A stretch of 16,593 nucleotides of DNA from positions 1 through 16,593 of the forward strand of contig CAZTTG010000116.1 in the NCBI GenBank assembly GCA_964615935.1, in the 5' to 3' direction. This document shows positions 7,958 through 13,842 of this stretch, piece after piece. The translations under genes and the position numbers were made by a program. The notes beneath the pieces were generated by a model that did not search any database, had not been told where the DNA came from, and saw only the letters and a list, made by a program, of their open reading frames with translations. The stretch is from CAZTTG01 sp964615935 (GTDB taxonomy: Bacteria > Planctomycetota > UBA1135 > GCA-002686595). Within the stretch, counting starts at the first letter, position 1. The number at the start of each line of letters is the position of its first letter.

Positions 7958-9711
7958 CGCCCCCCGATGTCGATCCGCCCCTGCACCAGCCCGAGGCCTC
8001 CCCCGATGGACCGCCCGACGAGACGCCCGGGGGCCTGCCCGAGGGCCCGCGCGAGGAGGGCGCCTACGGCGTGCGCTACGTGGCCCACGACCTCCCCGAG
8101 AGCGCCGATCCCGGGGAGGTCGTGGCGGTCCGCCTGAGCCTGGAGAACACCGGGAGCCTCACCTGGCGCCCCTGGGCTCCGGCCGGCAACCACGTGGGCC
8201 TGTCCGTCGCCCTCGACGGCGAGGTGGTGGCCAACCACCCCCTGCCGCGGCCCGAGGTGCGCCCGGGCGAGCGGGTGACCCTGCACTTCGCGGTGGAGCT
8301 GCCCCTGGAGGCCGGCTCGCACCGGCTGAGCCTCCAGCTCGTGGAGTACCTGGTGACGATCTTCACCGATCGCGGGGTGCCTCCGCTGGAGGTCGCGGTG
8401 GAGGTTCGCGAGCGGCCGGTCGAGCCCAACGCCGCGCTGTGGGCGCGCATGCAGAAGGTGGATCCCTGGCAGTACCTGCCCACCCGCGGCATCGCCAAGA
8501 GCGCCGACGGCGAGCCCTACCCGGTCTTCGCCCGCCGCGCGCAGGGATGCCACCTGTGGGACCTCGGCGGCAAGCGGTACGTCGACTACACCATGGGGTG
8601 GGGGACCATGCTCCTGGGCTACGCCCACCCGCGGGTGAGCCAGGGCCTGGCCTCGATGCTCGACACCGGCTCGGTGCTGGCCTGGCCCCAGCCGGTGGAG
8701 ATCGAGGTGGCCGAGATGCTGTGCGAGGACTTCCCCAGCGCGGAGATGGTGGCCTTCGGCAAGAACGGCTCGGACGCCTGCACCTTCGCCGCCCGCATGG
8801 CGCGCGTCTTCACCGGAAGGAAGCAGATCCTCTTCTCGGGCTACCACGGCTGGCAGGACTTCTGGACCGAGCAGGTGGGCTTCGAGCGCACCGGCGTCCC
8901 CACCCGCGAGCCGCAGCAGATCCACCGCTTCCCCTTCCACGACCTGGAGGCCTTCCGGGCGCTCTACGAGGAGCACTCGGGCGACCTGGCCGCGGTCATG
9001 GTGGAGCCCTCGCCCTGGGCCGGCGACGGCCTGGGCTTCGAGCCCGACAGCGACCCGGAGTTCCTGCGGGCGGTGGCCGAGGCCGCGCGCGAGGCCGGGG
9101 CGCTGTTCATCCTGGACGAGATCGTCACCGGCTACCGCTACCCCGAGGGAAGCGTGCAGGCGGCCAAGGGGGTGATGCCCGACCTGACCTGCCTGGGCAA
9201 GGCCATCGCCTCGGGCATGCCCCTGTCGGCGGTGGCCGGCCGGGCGGACGTCTTCAAGGCGGCCCTGCCGCGGACCTTCTTCGCCGCCACCTTCCAGAGC
9301 GAGGCCTACTCCTTCGCCGCGGCGCGCGCCGCCATCTCGGTCTACCGCGAGGAGCCCGTGGCCGAGCACGTGTGGGACTATGGCGAGCGCCTGCGCGAGG
9401 GCATCCACGCCCTGTGCCGGGAGCTCGGGGTGCAGGCCGAGATGCGCGGCACGCCCTACCGCATGAGCCTGATCTTCCTGCGCGAGGACCCGCTGGTGCG
9501 CCAGCTCGAGCGCTCGCTCTTCCAGCAGGAGCTCCTGAAGGGGGGGATCACAACCTACAACGGCGTGATGCTGCCCAGCTACGCCCACGACGAGGCCGCC
9601 CTGGAGTGGACCCTGGAGGCCATGGGCGGGGCCTTCGAGGCGGTGGCCCGGACCGACGAGCGGGGCGACTGGGACGAGGCCCTGGAGATCCCGCCGCTGA
9701 TCGACCTGTGA
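7954..9711 (+). CDS. PLP-dependent class III aminotransferase (glutamate-1-semialdehyde aminomutase-like) with N-terminal Ig-like domain
   Basis: This is a 585-residue protein. Residues 1-37 are Pro/Asp/Glu-rich and disordered-looking. Residues about 40-152 form an Ig-like domain of the type with NTGSLTW, PEVRPGERVTLHF and LEAGSHRLSLQLVEYLV signatures, otherwise seen attached to carbohydrate-related enzymes. The fold-type I aminotransferase spans about 160-565: NGSDACTFAARMAR (phosphate-side helix), GYHGW, LDEIVTGYRYPEG with the cofactor-pyridine Asp388, and LTCLGKAIASGMPLSA with the Schiff-base Lys416. It most resembles glutamate-1-semialdehyde aminomutase and sugar or keto-acid aminotransferases. 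A role in tetrapyrrole synthesis is unlikely given its Ig fusion and operon. The ATG overlaps the upstream stop (ATGA) and has AGGAAAGG upstream. It probably aminates a keto intermediate made by the preceding enzymes; the substrate is unknown. Confidence 0.9.
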   Translation: MTPPDVDPPLHQPEASPDGPPDETPGGLPEGPREEGAYGVRYVAHDLPESADPGEVVAVRLSLENTGSLTWRPWAPAGNHVGLSVALDGEVVANHPLPRPEVRPGERVTLHFAVELPLEAGSHRLSLQLVEYLVTIFTDRGVPPLEVAVEVRERPVEPNAALWARMQKVDPWQYLPTRGIAKSADGEPYPVFARRAQGCHLWDLGGKRYVDYTMGWGTMLLGYAHPRVSQGLASMLDTGSVLAWPQPVEIEVAEMLCEDFPSAEMVAFGKNGSDACTFAARMARVFTGRKQILFSGYHGWQDFWTEQVGFERTGVPTREPQQIHRFPFHDLEAFRALYEEHSGDLAAVMVEPSPWAGDGLGFEPDSDPEFLRAVAEAAREAGALFILDEIVTGYRYPEGSVQAAKGVMPDLTCLGKAIASGMPLSAVAGRADVFKAALPRTFFAATFQSEAYSFAAARAAISVYREEPVAEHVWDYGERLREGIHALCRELGVQAEMRGTPYRMSLIFLREDPLVRQLERSLFQQELLKGGITTYNGVMLPSYAHDEAALEWTLEAMGGAFEAVARTDERGDWDEALEIPPLIDL

Positions 9712-9719
9712 GGCGAGCG

Positions 9720-11000
9720 GTGAGCGACGAGCCGGAGCACAGCGACCGCCAGGACCGGGAGGGTCCCCTCCCCTTCGCCGACGTCGTGCGGATCCTGCGC
9801 GAGCACGCGGAGGCGCCCGATGCGCCCGCGGACGTCCGCGCGCTGGGCGAGCTCGCCTACCGGGCGCTGAGCGGTCGCCCTCCCGCCGACGACGCGGCGG
9901 CGGTCGAGCCGGTCGGCGCCCTCCGCCCGAGCTGCCCCCCCGGCCTGGCCTACCTGGTGATGCGCTGCCTCGAGCCGGAGCCGGCCGACCGGTGGCGGTC
10001 GATGGAGGAGATCCGATCCCTGCTCGCGGGGATGGTGACCCCGGCGCCCGCGAGCGAGGCGGAGCACCTCTGCCGCCAGGGACGCTACCTGTGGCGGCAG
10101 CGCGGCGACGGCCTGCGCAGGGGGCTGGAGCGCTTCGAGCGGGCCGCGGAGCTCGATCCGGACCACGCCCCCGCCCGCGTCGGGGTGGCCGACTCCTGCG
10201 CCCTCCTGGCCGTCTACGGCCACGAGCCGCCCGGGAGCGTCGTGCCCCGGGCGCTGGCCGCCGCCGGGCGAGCCCTCGAGCTCGAGCCCGAGCTGGCCGA
10301 GGCGCACGCCTCGATGGGCTTCCTGCGCCTGGTCGGGTCGTGGGATTGGAAGGCGGCCGATCGGCACCTCTCCCGGGCGCTCGAGCTCCAGCCCGACGGC
10401 GTGAGAGCCGCCTGCTGGCACGCGCTGGGGCTGCTCTGCGCGGAGGGGCGGGTGGAGGCGGCGGTCGAGGCGTGTCAGCGGGCCGCCGAGTCGCACCCGG
10501 GCTCGGCCCGGGCGAACGGCGCCCTCGGTCGGATGCTCGCCTGCGCCGGCCGGCACGGGGAGGGCGTGGCGTACCTGCGCCGGGCGGTCGAGCTCGACTC
10601 CGCCTGGGTCCACCACCGCCGCCTGGGGCTCGCGCTCTCGCTGTGGGATCGGCACGGGGAGGCCGAGGAGGTCCTGACCTTCGCGCTCGAGCTCTCCCGG
10701 CGGCACCCGTGGGCCCTGAGCGCTCTCGGCCGCGTGCTCGCGGCGGCCGGCGACGCGCACCGGGCGGCGGAGATCCTCGACGAGCTGATCGCGGACGGCG
10801 CGCAGCCCTCGCCGGTGGCCCGCCTGGCCTCGGCCCTCGGCCGGGTGGACGTCGCGATCGAGTGGCTCCAGCGCGCCCTCGACGAGCGCGATCCGGCCCT
10901 GATCCTCCTGCGCCTGCCCGAGGGGCCCGCCGGCTGGGAGCCGCGCACTGCGGCCGATCCGCGCCTGCGCGCCTTCTGGGCGGAGATGGAGCTCGGCTGA
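9720..11000 (+). CDS. TPR protein with a remnant of a Ser/Thr kinase C-lobe
   Basis: This 426-residue soluble protein starts at GTG 9720, with GAGG 6 nt upstream and 8 nt after the aminotransferase stop. No ATG occurs before codon 81. Residues 38-105 match only the last subdomains of a Hanks-type kinase: ADVRALGELAYRALSGRPP (subdomain IX), then LVMRCLEPEPADRWRSMEEI (subdomain XI, Arg91). The ATP-binding lobe, catalytic HRD loop and DFG segment are absent, so it cannot phosphorylate. Residues 110-400 hold TPR-like helix pairs (ERAAELDPDHAPARVGVAD, RALELEPELAEAHASMGFL, DVAIEWLQRALDERDP). These match the TPR arm usually attached to kinases or HTH domains in Acidobacteriota and Planctomycetota. 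It probably acts as a protein-interaction scaffold for the operon's enzymes, but its partner is unknown. Confidence 0.85.
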   Translation: MSDEPEHSDRQDREGPLPFADVVRILREHAEAPDAPADVRALGELAYRALSGRPPADDAAAVEPVGALRPSCPPGLAYLVMRCLEPEPADRWRSMEEIRSLLAGMVTPAPASEAEHLCRQGRYLWRQRGDGLRRGLERFERAAELDPDHAPARVGVADSCALLAVYGHEPPGSVVPRALAAAGRALELEPELAEAHASMGFLRLVGSWDWKAADRHLSRALELQPDGVRAACWHALGLLCAEGRVEAAVEACQRAAESHPGSARANGALGRMLACAGRHGEGVAYLRRAVELDSAWVHHRRLGLALSLWDRHGEAEEVLTFALELSRRHPWALSALGRVLAAAGDAHRAAEILDELIADGAQPSPVARLASALGRVDVAIEWLQRALDERDPALILLRLPEGPAGWEPRTAADPRLRAFWAEMELG

Positions 11001-11015
11001 GTCGGCGCCCTCAGC
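10996..11015. terminator. Hairpin spanning both stop codons of convergent genes
   Basis: GCTGAG (10996-11001) and CTCAGC (11010-11015) form a 6-bp stem with an 8-nt GC-rich loop. The stop codons of the TPR gene and of hgcB lie in the two arms. It could act as a bidirectional terminator, but there is no T-tract on either side. Confidence 0.3.
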
Positions 11016-11307
11016 AGCAGCTCGCCTCGTCGGAGCAGTCGCAGTTCGGCTCGGTCCCGCGCAGGGCGCCGATGATGATGGCGGTGGCGCAGCCCACGCC
11101 GGAATCGACGCTGAGGGCGCCCTCGGGGCAGTTCAGGGCGCAGGCCCCGCACTCCATGCAGGCGTCGCGGTCGGCGATCGTCGTCCGCTTGGCGACCATC
11201 TCGAAGACCCCGTGGGGGCAGACCCGGGTGCAGGTCCGGCAGCCCTTGCAGAGGGAGGCGTCCAGCTCCAGGGTGGCGACGTCGGGCAGGTGGCGAAGTC
11301 CGAACAC
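11011..11307 (-). CDS. hgcB: HgcB, 2[4Fe-4S] ferredoxin of mercury methylation
   Basis: This small ferredoxin is required with HgcA for mercury methylation; it is thought to reduce the HgcA corrinoid and deliver Hg(II). Counting from the chosen start (98 aa), cluster motifs lie at C20, C23, C26, C30 (CKGCRTCTRVCPHGVF) and C50, C53, C56, C60 (CMECGACALNCP). The family-specific GVGCA cysteine falls at 73 and a terminal Cys-Cys pair at 97-98, with extra Cys at 89 and 91. Start choice: GTG at 11307 has a perfect AGGAG (11319-11315) 7 nt upstream that overlaps the hgcA stop. It also places the conserved cysteine at 73, as in the characterised protein. The alternative GTG at 11322, overlapping the hgcA stop, has no ribosome-binding site and would add five residues. 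Last gene of the arsR-hgcA-hgcB operon. Confidence 0.95.
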   Translation of the reverse strand: MFGLRHLPDVATLELDASLCKGCRTCTRVCPHGVFEMVAKRTTIADRDACMECGACALNCPEGALSVDSGVGCATAIIIGALRGTEPNCDCSDEASCC

Positions 11308-11318
11308 GAGGGTGCTCC

Positions 11319-12368
11319 TCACTGGACGAATCGGGCGACGAGCCAGAGCAGGAGGCCGAGCCCGGCGGCCACGGCCTGCAGGGGAACGGCGACGCGCATC
11401 TCGCGGCGCACGCCGGAGAGGGAGGTGAAGGTGGACGCGCCGGTGAAGTTCATGGCCAGGAAGCTGGCGATGGCCGGCACGAGCAGCAGCCAGGCCATGA
11501 TCTCGAGGCGGCCGTCGAAGGACGCGGGCCCCAGGAGGGCGGCGATGCCCAGGGCGGCGATCGCCCCCAGCAGCGCTCCCTTGAACGCGAAGGCCCGGCC
11601 CGGGATCCAGGGCAGCAGGATCGGGGTGAAGACCGCGCCGGCCAGGTGGGCGGAGAAGAGGAGCAGGGCGCTACGCACGCCGGCTCCCCGGATCCCGTCC
11701 AGCGAGTAGCCCCCCGGCCCCAGGCCCGACAGGACGAGGAACGCGCCCATGACGGGCAGCAGGACCTTCAGCGGCTGGACCAGGTCCACCGGGACCACGG
11801 CCAGGCGATCGGCCAGCTCGAAGCGCACCCGGCGCGTGGCGGGGCTCGCCCGCAGGCCCGCGTCGAGGAAGGCCGGCAGGTCCTCGGCGCGCACTGGCCC
11901 GAACTTCACGCGCCAGGGGCTGAGCCGGCGCACCTCGTGCGCTGCGACCCCCGGCGCCCCGAGCTGCGGCAGGACCAGGGTCCGGTGCGACACCACCTCG
12001 GTGAGTCCCACCGCGTTCGCCCTCCGTACGAGCTCCTCGGTCCCGAAGGTCCCCTTCCCGGCCGCGCACCACACGTTGATGCCGCGCGTGTCGAGGACCA
12101 GGATCCAGGCGTCGCGGCCGGCGAGCTGCGACCGCAGCCGGTCGAAGCTCAGCTTGAAGCTCGCCGTCACCAGCACCGGCGAGCTCTCGCCGGCATCACC
12201 CACGGCGTAGAGCCCCGGCTCGACCCGATACCGGCTCCGGCCGAAGCCCCAGCGAACGCGCCAACCCCCGAGCCGATCGCGCCAGCTGAGACGGGTCCCG
12301 ACGCGCTCGACCGTCCGCGTGGAGCAGCACGGCTCGAGAGGGGAGGGCCGGCAGCAGCAGTCGCTCAT
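11319..12368 (-). CDS. hgcA: HgcA, corrinoid methyltransferase of mercury methylation
   Basis: This 349-residue protein transfers a methyl group from a corrinoid to Hg(II), producing methylmercury at the inner membrane. The corrinoid domain (about 45-190) carries PGLYAVGD, KLSFDRLR, LVLDTRGINVWCAAGKGTFG (cap helix; Cys101 is the predicted cobalt ligand), SHRTLVLPQLGAPGVAAHEV and FGPVRAEDLPAFLDAG. Five membrane segments follow at about 200-217, 230-252, 260-280, 288-306 and 326-347, with the family motif NFTGASTFTSLSGVRREM between the last two. Every family landmark I know is present and the length is normal, so it looks functional. The N-terminus is unusually Cys-rich (MSDCCCRPSPLEPCC, five Cys in 15 residues). 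The ATG overlaps the arsR stop (ATGA) and has a strong GGGGAGG 7 nt upstream; hgcB follows directly. It is separable from the homologous acetyl-CoA pathway corrinoid protein by the cap-helix Cys motif and the TM domain. Confidence 0.97.
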   Translation of the reverse strand: MSDCCCRPSPLEPCCSTRTVERVGTRLSWRDRLGGWRVRWGFGRSRYRVEPGLYAVGDAGESSPVLVTASFKLSFDRLRSQLAGRDAWILVLDTRGINVWCAAGKGTFGTEELVRRANAVGLTEVVSHRTLVLPQLGAPGVAAHEVRRLSPWRVKFGPVRAEDLPAFLDAGLRASPATRRVRFELADRLAVVPVDLVQPLKVLLPVMGAFLVLSGLGPGGYSLDGIRGAGVRSALLLFSAHLAGAVFTPILLPWIPGRAFAFKGALLGAIAALGIAALLGPASFDGRLEIMAWLLLVPAIASFLAMNFTGASTFTSLSGVRREMRVAVPLQAVAAGLGLLLWLVARFVQ

Positions 12369-12715
12369 CGCCCGACCTCCCCGCCCTCGACCGGCGCCAT
12401 GCGGGAGAAGAAGCGGGCCAGCTCTCCGAGGCGATCGGGGTCGGCCCAGCACTCGATGCTCCGTCCCCGCCGCTCGATGCGGACCAGCCCGGCCTGGCGG
12501 AGCTCCTTGACGTGGTGGGAAACGGTGGAGGGAGCGATCCCGAGGTCCCAACCGAGCTCCCCGACGCACGAGCGCACCTCGTCCACCGGGCAGCAGGGCT
12601 CGCCCGGCCGGCAGCCCGACAGGACCCGCATGTAGATCCGCAGGCGGTGGGGGTTGGACAGTGCCTTGCACCACCCTGCGACCCGCTCGAGCTCGTCGCT
12701 TCGAAAATTCGACAT
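12365..12715 (-). CDS. ArsR/SmtB-family transcriptional regulator of hgcAB
   Basis: This 116-residue winged-helix repressor has KALSNPHRLRIYMRVLSG (helix 2), the recognition-helix region GIAPSTVSHHVKELRQAGLV and the wing VRIERRGRSIECWADP. Members bind an operator as dimers and are released by metal or metalloid. The classical As/Sb motif ELCVCDL is altered: aligned on the recognition helix, the region reads EVRSCVGEL, keeping one Cys (C50) and losing the second to Gly. A separate cluster precedes it (C35, C41, C42 in SGCRPGEPCCPVDE), so the ligand may differ from arsenite. The start ATG (12715) has no ribosome-binding site and lies 7 nt after a TATAAT box, so it is probably leaderless. Its stop overlaps the hgcA start, making hgcAB its likely main target. 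ArsR-like genes beside hgcAB are known in other genomes; regulation here is inferred. Confidence 0.92.
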   Translation of the reverse strand: MSNFRSDELERVAGWCKALSNPHRLRIYMRVLSGCRPGEPCCPVDEVRSCVGELGWDLGIAPSTVSHHVKELRQAGLVRIERRGRSIECWADPDRLGELARFFSRMAPVEGGEVGR

Positions 12716-12725
12716 CTTTCGAATT
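12706..12725. promoter_or_regulatory. Perfect inverted repeat over the arsR start codon and -10 box (probable ArsR operator)
   Basis: AATTCGA (12706-12712) and TCGAATT (12719-12725) are perfect 7-bp arms around 6 nt that contain the ATG. The outer end overlaps the TATAAT box. AT-rich dyads of this size over the promoter are typical binding sites of ArsR/SmtB repressors, so bound regulator would block its own promoter. Another AT-rich symmetric sequence (TCGAA-AA-TTCGA, 12701-12712) abuts it. Confidence 0.65.
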
Positions 12726-12750
12726 ATAGGCCCTCGCCGAGGGCAGTCCA
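12723..12750 (-). promoter_or_regulatory. Promoter of arsR-hgcA-hgcB
   Basis: On the minus strand TGGACT (12750-12745) and TATAAT (12728-12723) are separated by 16 bp. The -10 box is a perfect consensus, striking in DNA this GC-rich. Only 7 nt (TCGAAAG) lie between it and the arsR ATG, so transcription should begin at or next to the start codon, giving a leaderless transcript. Confidence 0.75.
12730..12744. repeat. Perfect 7-bp palindrome in the arsR promoter spacer
   Basis: GCCCTCG (12730-12736) and CGAGGGC (12738-12744) flank a single base. The palindrome fills almost exactly the spacer between the -35 and -10 boxes of the arsR-hgcAB promoter. It may be a second regulator site. In DNA this GC-rich a 15-nt palindrome is less surprising than the AT-rich one beside it. 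Confidence 0.5.
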
Positions 12751-12784
12751 GCCCTTGTTGGGTTTCGGCTGCGCGATTTCGAGG

Positions 12785-12810
12785 GGGATCGCCGAGCTCA
12801 GGCCGATCCC
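12785..12810 (-). terminator. Hairpin at the end of the ada-esterase transcript
   Basis: On the minus strand GGGATCGGCC and GGCGATCCC pair with one bulged base around a 7-nt loop that contains the esterase stop codon. No T-run follows. It may separate the ada-esterase unit from the arsR promoter about 35 nt further on. Confidence 0.35.
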
Positions 12811-13835
12811 ACCGCCCGCACCAGCCTCGGCAGCACCGCGAGGAAGCGGTCGTCGATGCCGAAGTGGCCGCCGTCGTGCTCCTCGTGCTGGTAGGGGATC
12901 TCCAGGCCGTCGAGGCGGCGCAGGAGGGCGCGCAGGCCCCACTGGAGGTGGAACTCGTCGCGGCGGCCGCACTCGAGGTGCAGGAGCGACAGCCCCCGAA
13001 GGGCATCCGCGTGGAGCTCGCAGGCCCGCAGGGGATCGAAGGCCAGCCAGCGCTCCCAGACCTCGGGGCGGCGCTCGCCGGTCTCGAGGTCCATGGGGAG
13101 ATCGAAGCCCAGGGGGCTCTCGGGGTTGGGCGAGAAGCAGGCCGACATGGCCAGCACGTTGAGCACCGCGTGGTCGTCGCCGCGCAGCTCGGGCTTCTCG
13201 CGGAAGCTCATCAGGAAGCGCGCCGGGTCGCCGCCGTGGGGGACCAGGCCGCGCAGGCAGGCCAGGAGGTCGGGGCCGTAGCAGTGCTCGAAGCAGCAGT
13301 CGCCGCTGATCGAGGCCGCGGCCCGGAAGAGGCCCGGGTGGCGCATGGCCAGGTGCAGGGCGCCGAAGCCCCCCGAGGACTTGCCCGCCACCGCGCGGCG
13401 CTCGGGTCGGGTGGGGTAGGTGCGGTCGACGAAGGGGAGGACCTCGTCCACCAGGTAGTCCTCGTAGCGACCCACCGCGCTGGAGTTCACGTACTGGCTG
13501 CCCCCCAGCGCGGTGAAGCCGTCGGGCAGGACCAGGATGGCGGGCGGGGCGTCGCCGGCGGCCACCGCGCGGTCGAAGAGCGGCACCACGCCGGGCTTCC
13601 AGGGGTGCGTCTCCAGGTACTTGTGGGGCCGGCTGGTCAGACCAGCCAGCAGCACCACCACCGGATAGCGCGCGCCCGCCGCCTCCCAGCCCGGCGGCAG
13701 ATAGACCGGCAGCTCGCGCACGTGGGGATCCCCCAGGGCGTTGCCGCGCAGGACCTTCGAGGTGAGCGGCCGCATCTCCACGCGGCCGTGGAAGGAGTGC
13801 GGGTCGCGGACGTATGAGCCGGCGCCGGCGTCCAT
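12798..13835 (-). CDS. Alpha/beta-hydrolase, putative esterase (esterase D / feruloyl-esterase-like)
   Basis: This 345-residue hydrolase resembles the esterase family that includes S-formylglutathione hydrolase, mycolyltransferase and enterochelin esterase. The catalytic triad can be read: nucleophile Ser153 in GKSSGG, Asp293 in ECGRRDEF and His324 in DGGHFGID. RELPVYLPPGW near residue 40 and LPFVDRTYPT near 133 are typical family positions. No signal peptide is visible, so it is probably cytoplasmic. The substrate cannot be assigned. It begins 7 nt after the adenosine deaminase stop and is surely co-transcribed with it. The ATG at 13835 lacks a good ribosome-binding site, so coupling to ada is likely. 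ATG 13775 (residue 21) is an alternative, but residues 7-20 look like part of the domain. Confidence 0.88.
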   Translation of the reverse strand: MDAGAGSYVRDPHSFHGRVEMRPLTSKVLRGNALGDPHVRELPVYLPPGWEAAGARYPVVVLLAGLTSRPHKYLETHPWKPGVVPLFDRAVAAGDAPPAILVLPDGFTALGGSQYVNSSAVGRYEDYLVDEVLPFVDRTYPTRPERRAVAGKSSGGFGALHLAMRHPGLFRAAASISGDCCFEHCYGPDLLACLRGLVPHGGDPARFLMSFREKPELRGDDHAVLNVLAMSACFSPNPESPLGFDLPMDLETGERRPEVWERWLAFDPLRACELHADALRGLSLLHLECGRRDEFHLQWGLRALLRRLDGLEIPYQHEEHDGGHFGIDDRFLAVLPRLVRAVGSA

Positions 13836-13842
13836 GAGCCCG

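Noticed and set aside
7954..9711. Aminotransferase read as hemL of tetrapyrrole biosynthesis
   Set aside because: The N-terminal Ig-like fusion and the operon with a radical SAM enzyme and an AKR-like protein do not fit a housekeeping hemL; only the fold family is supported.
11319..12368. HgcA read as the corrinoid iron-sulfur protein of the acetyl-CoA pathway
   Set aside because: The cap-helix NVWCAAGK, the five-TM C-terminus and the adjacent hgcB are specific to HgcA.
12369..12674. Upstream extension of hgcA to 12674
   Set aside because: It would overlap arsR almost completely with nonsense-like sequence. The ATG at 12368 has a strong ribosome-binding site and overlaps the arsR stop.
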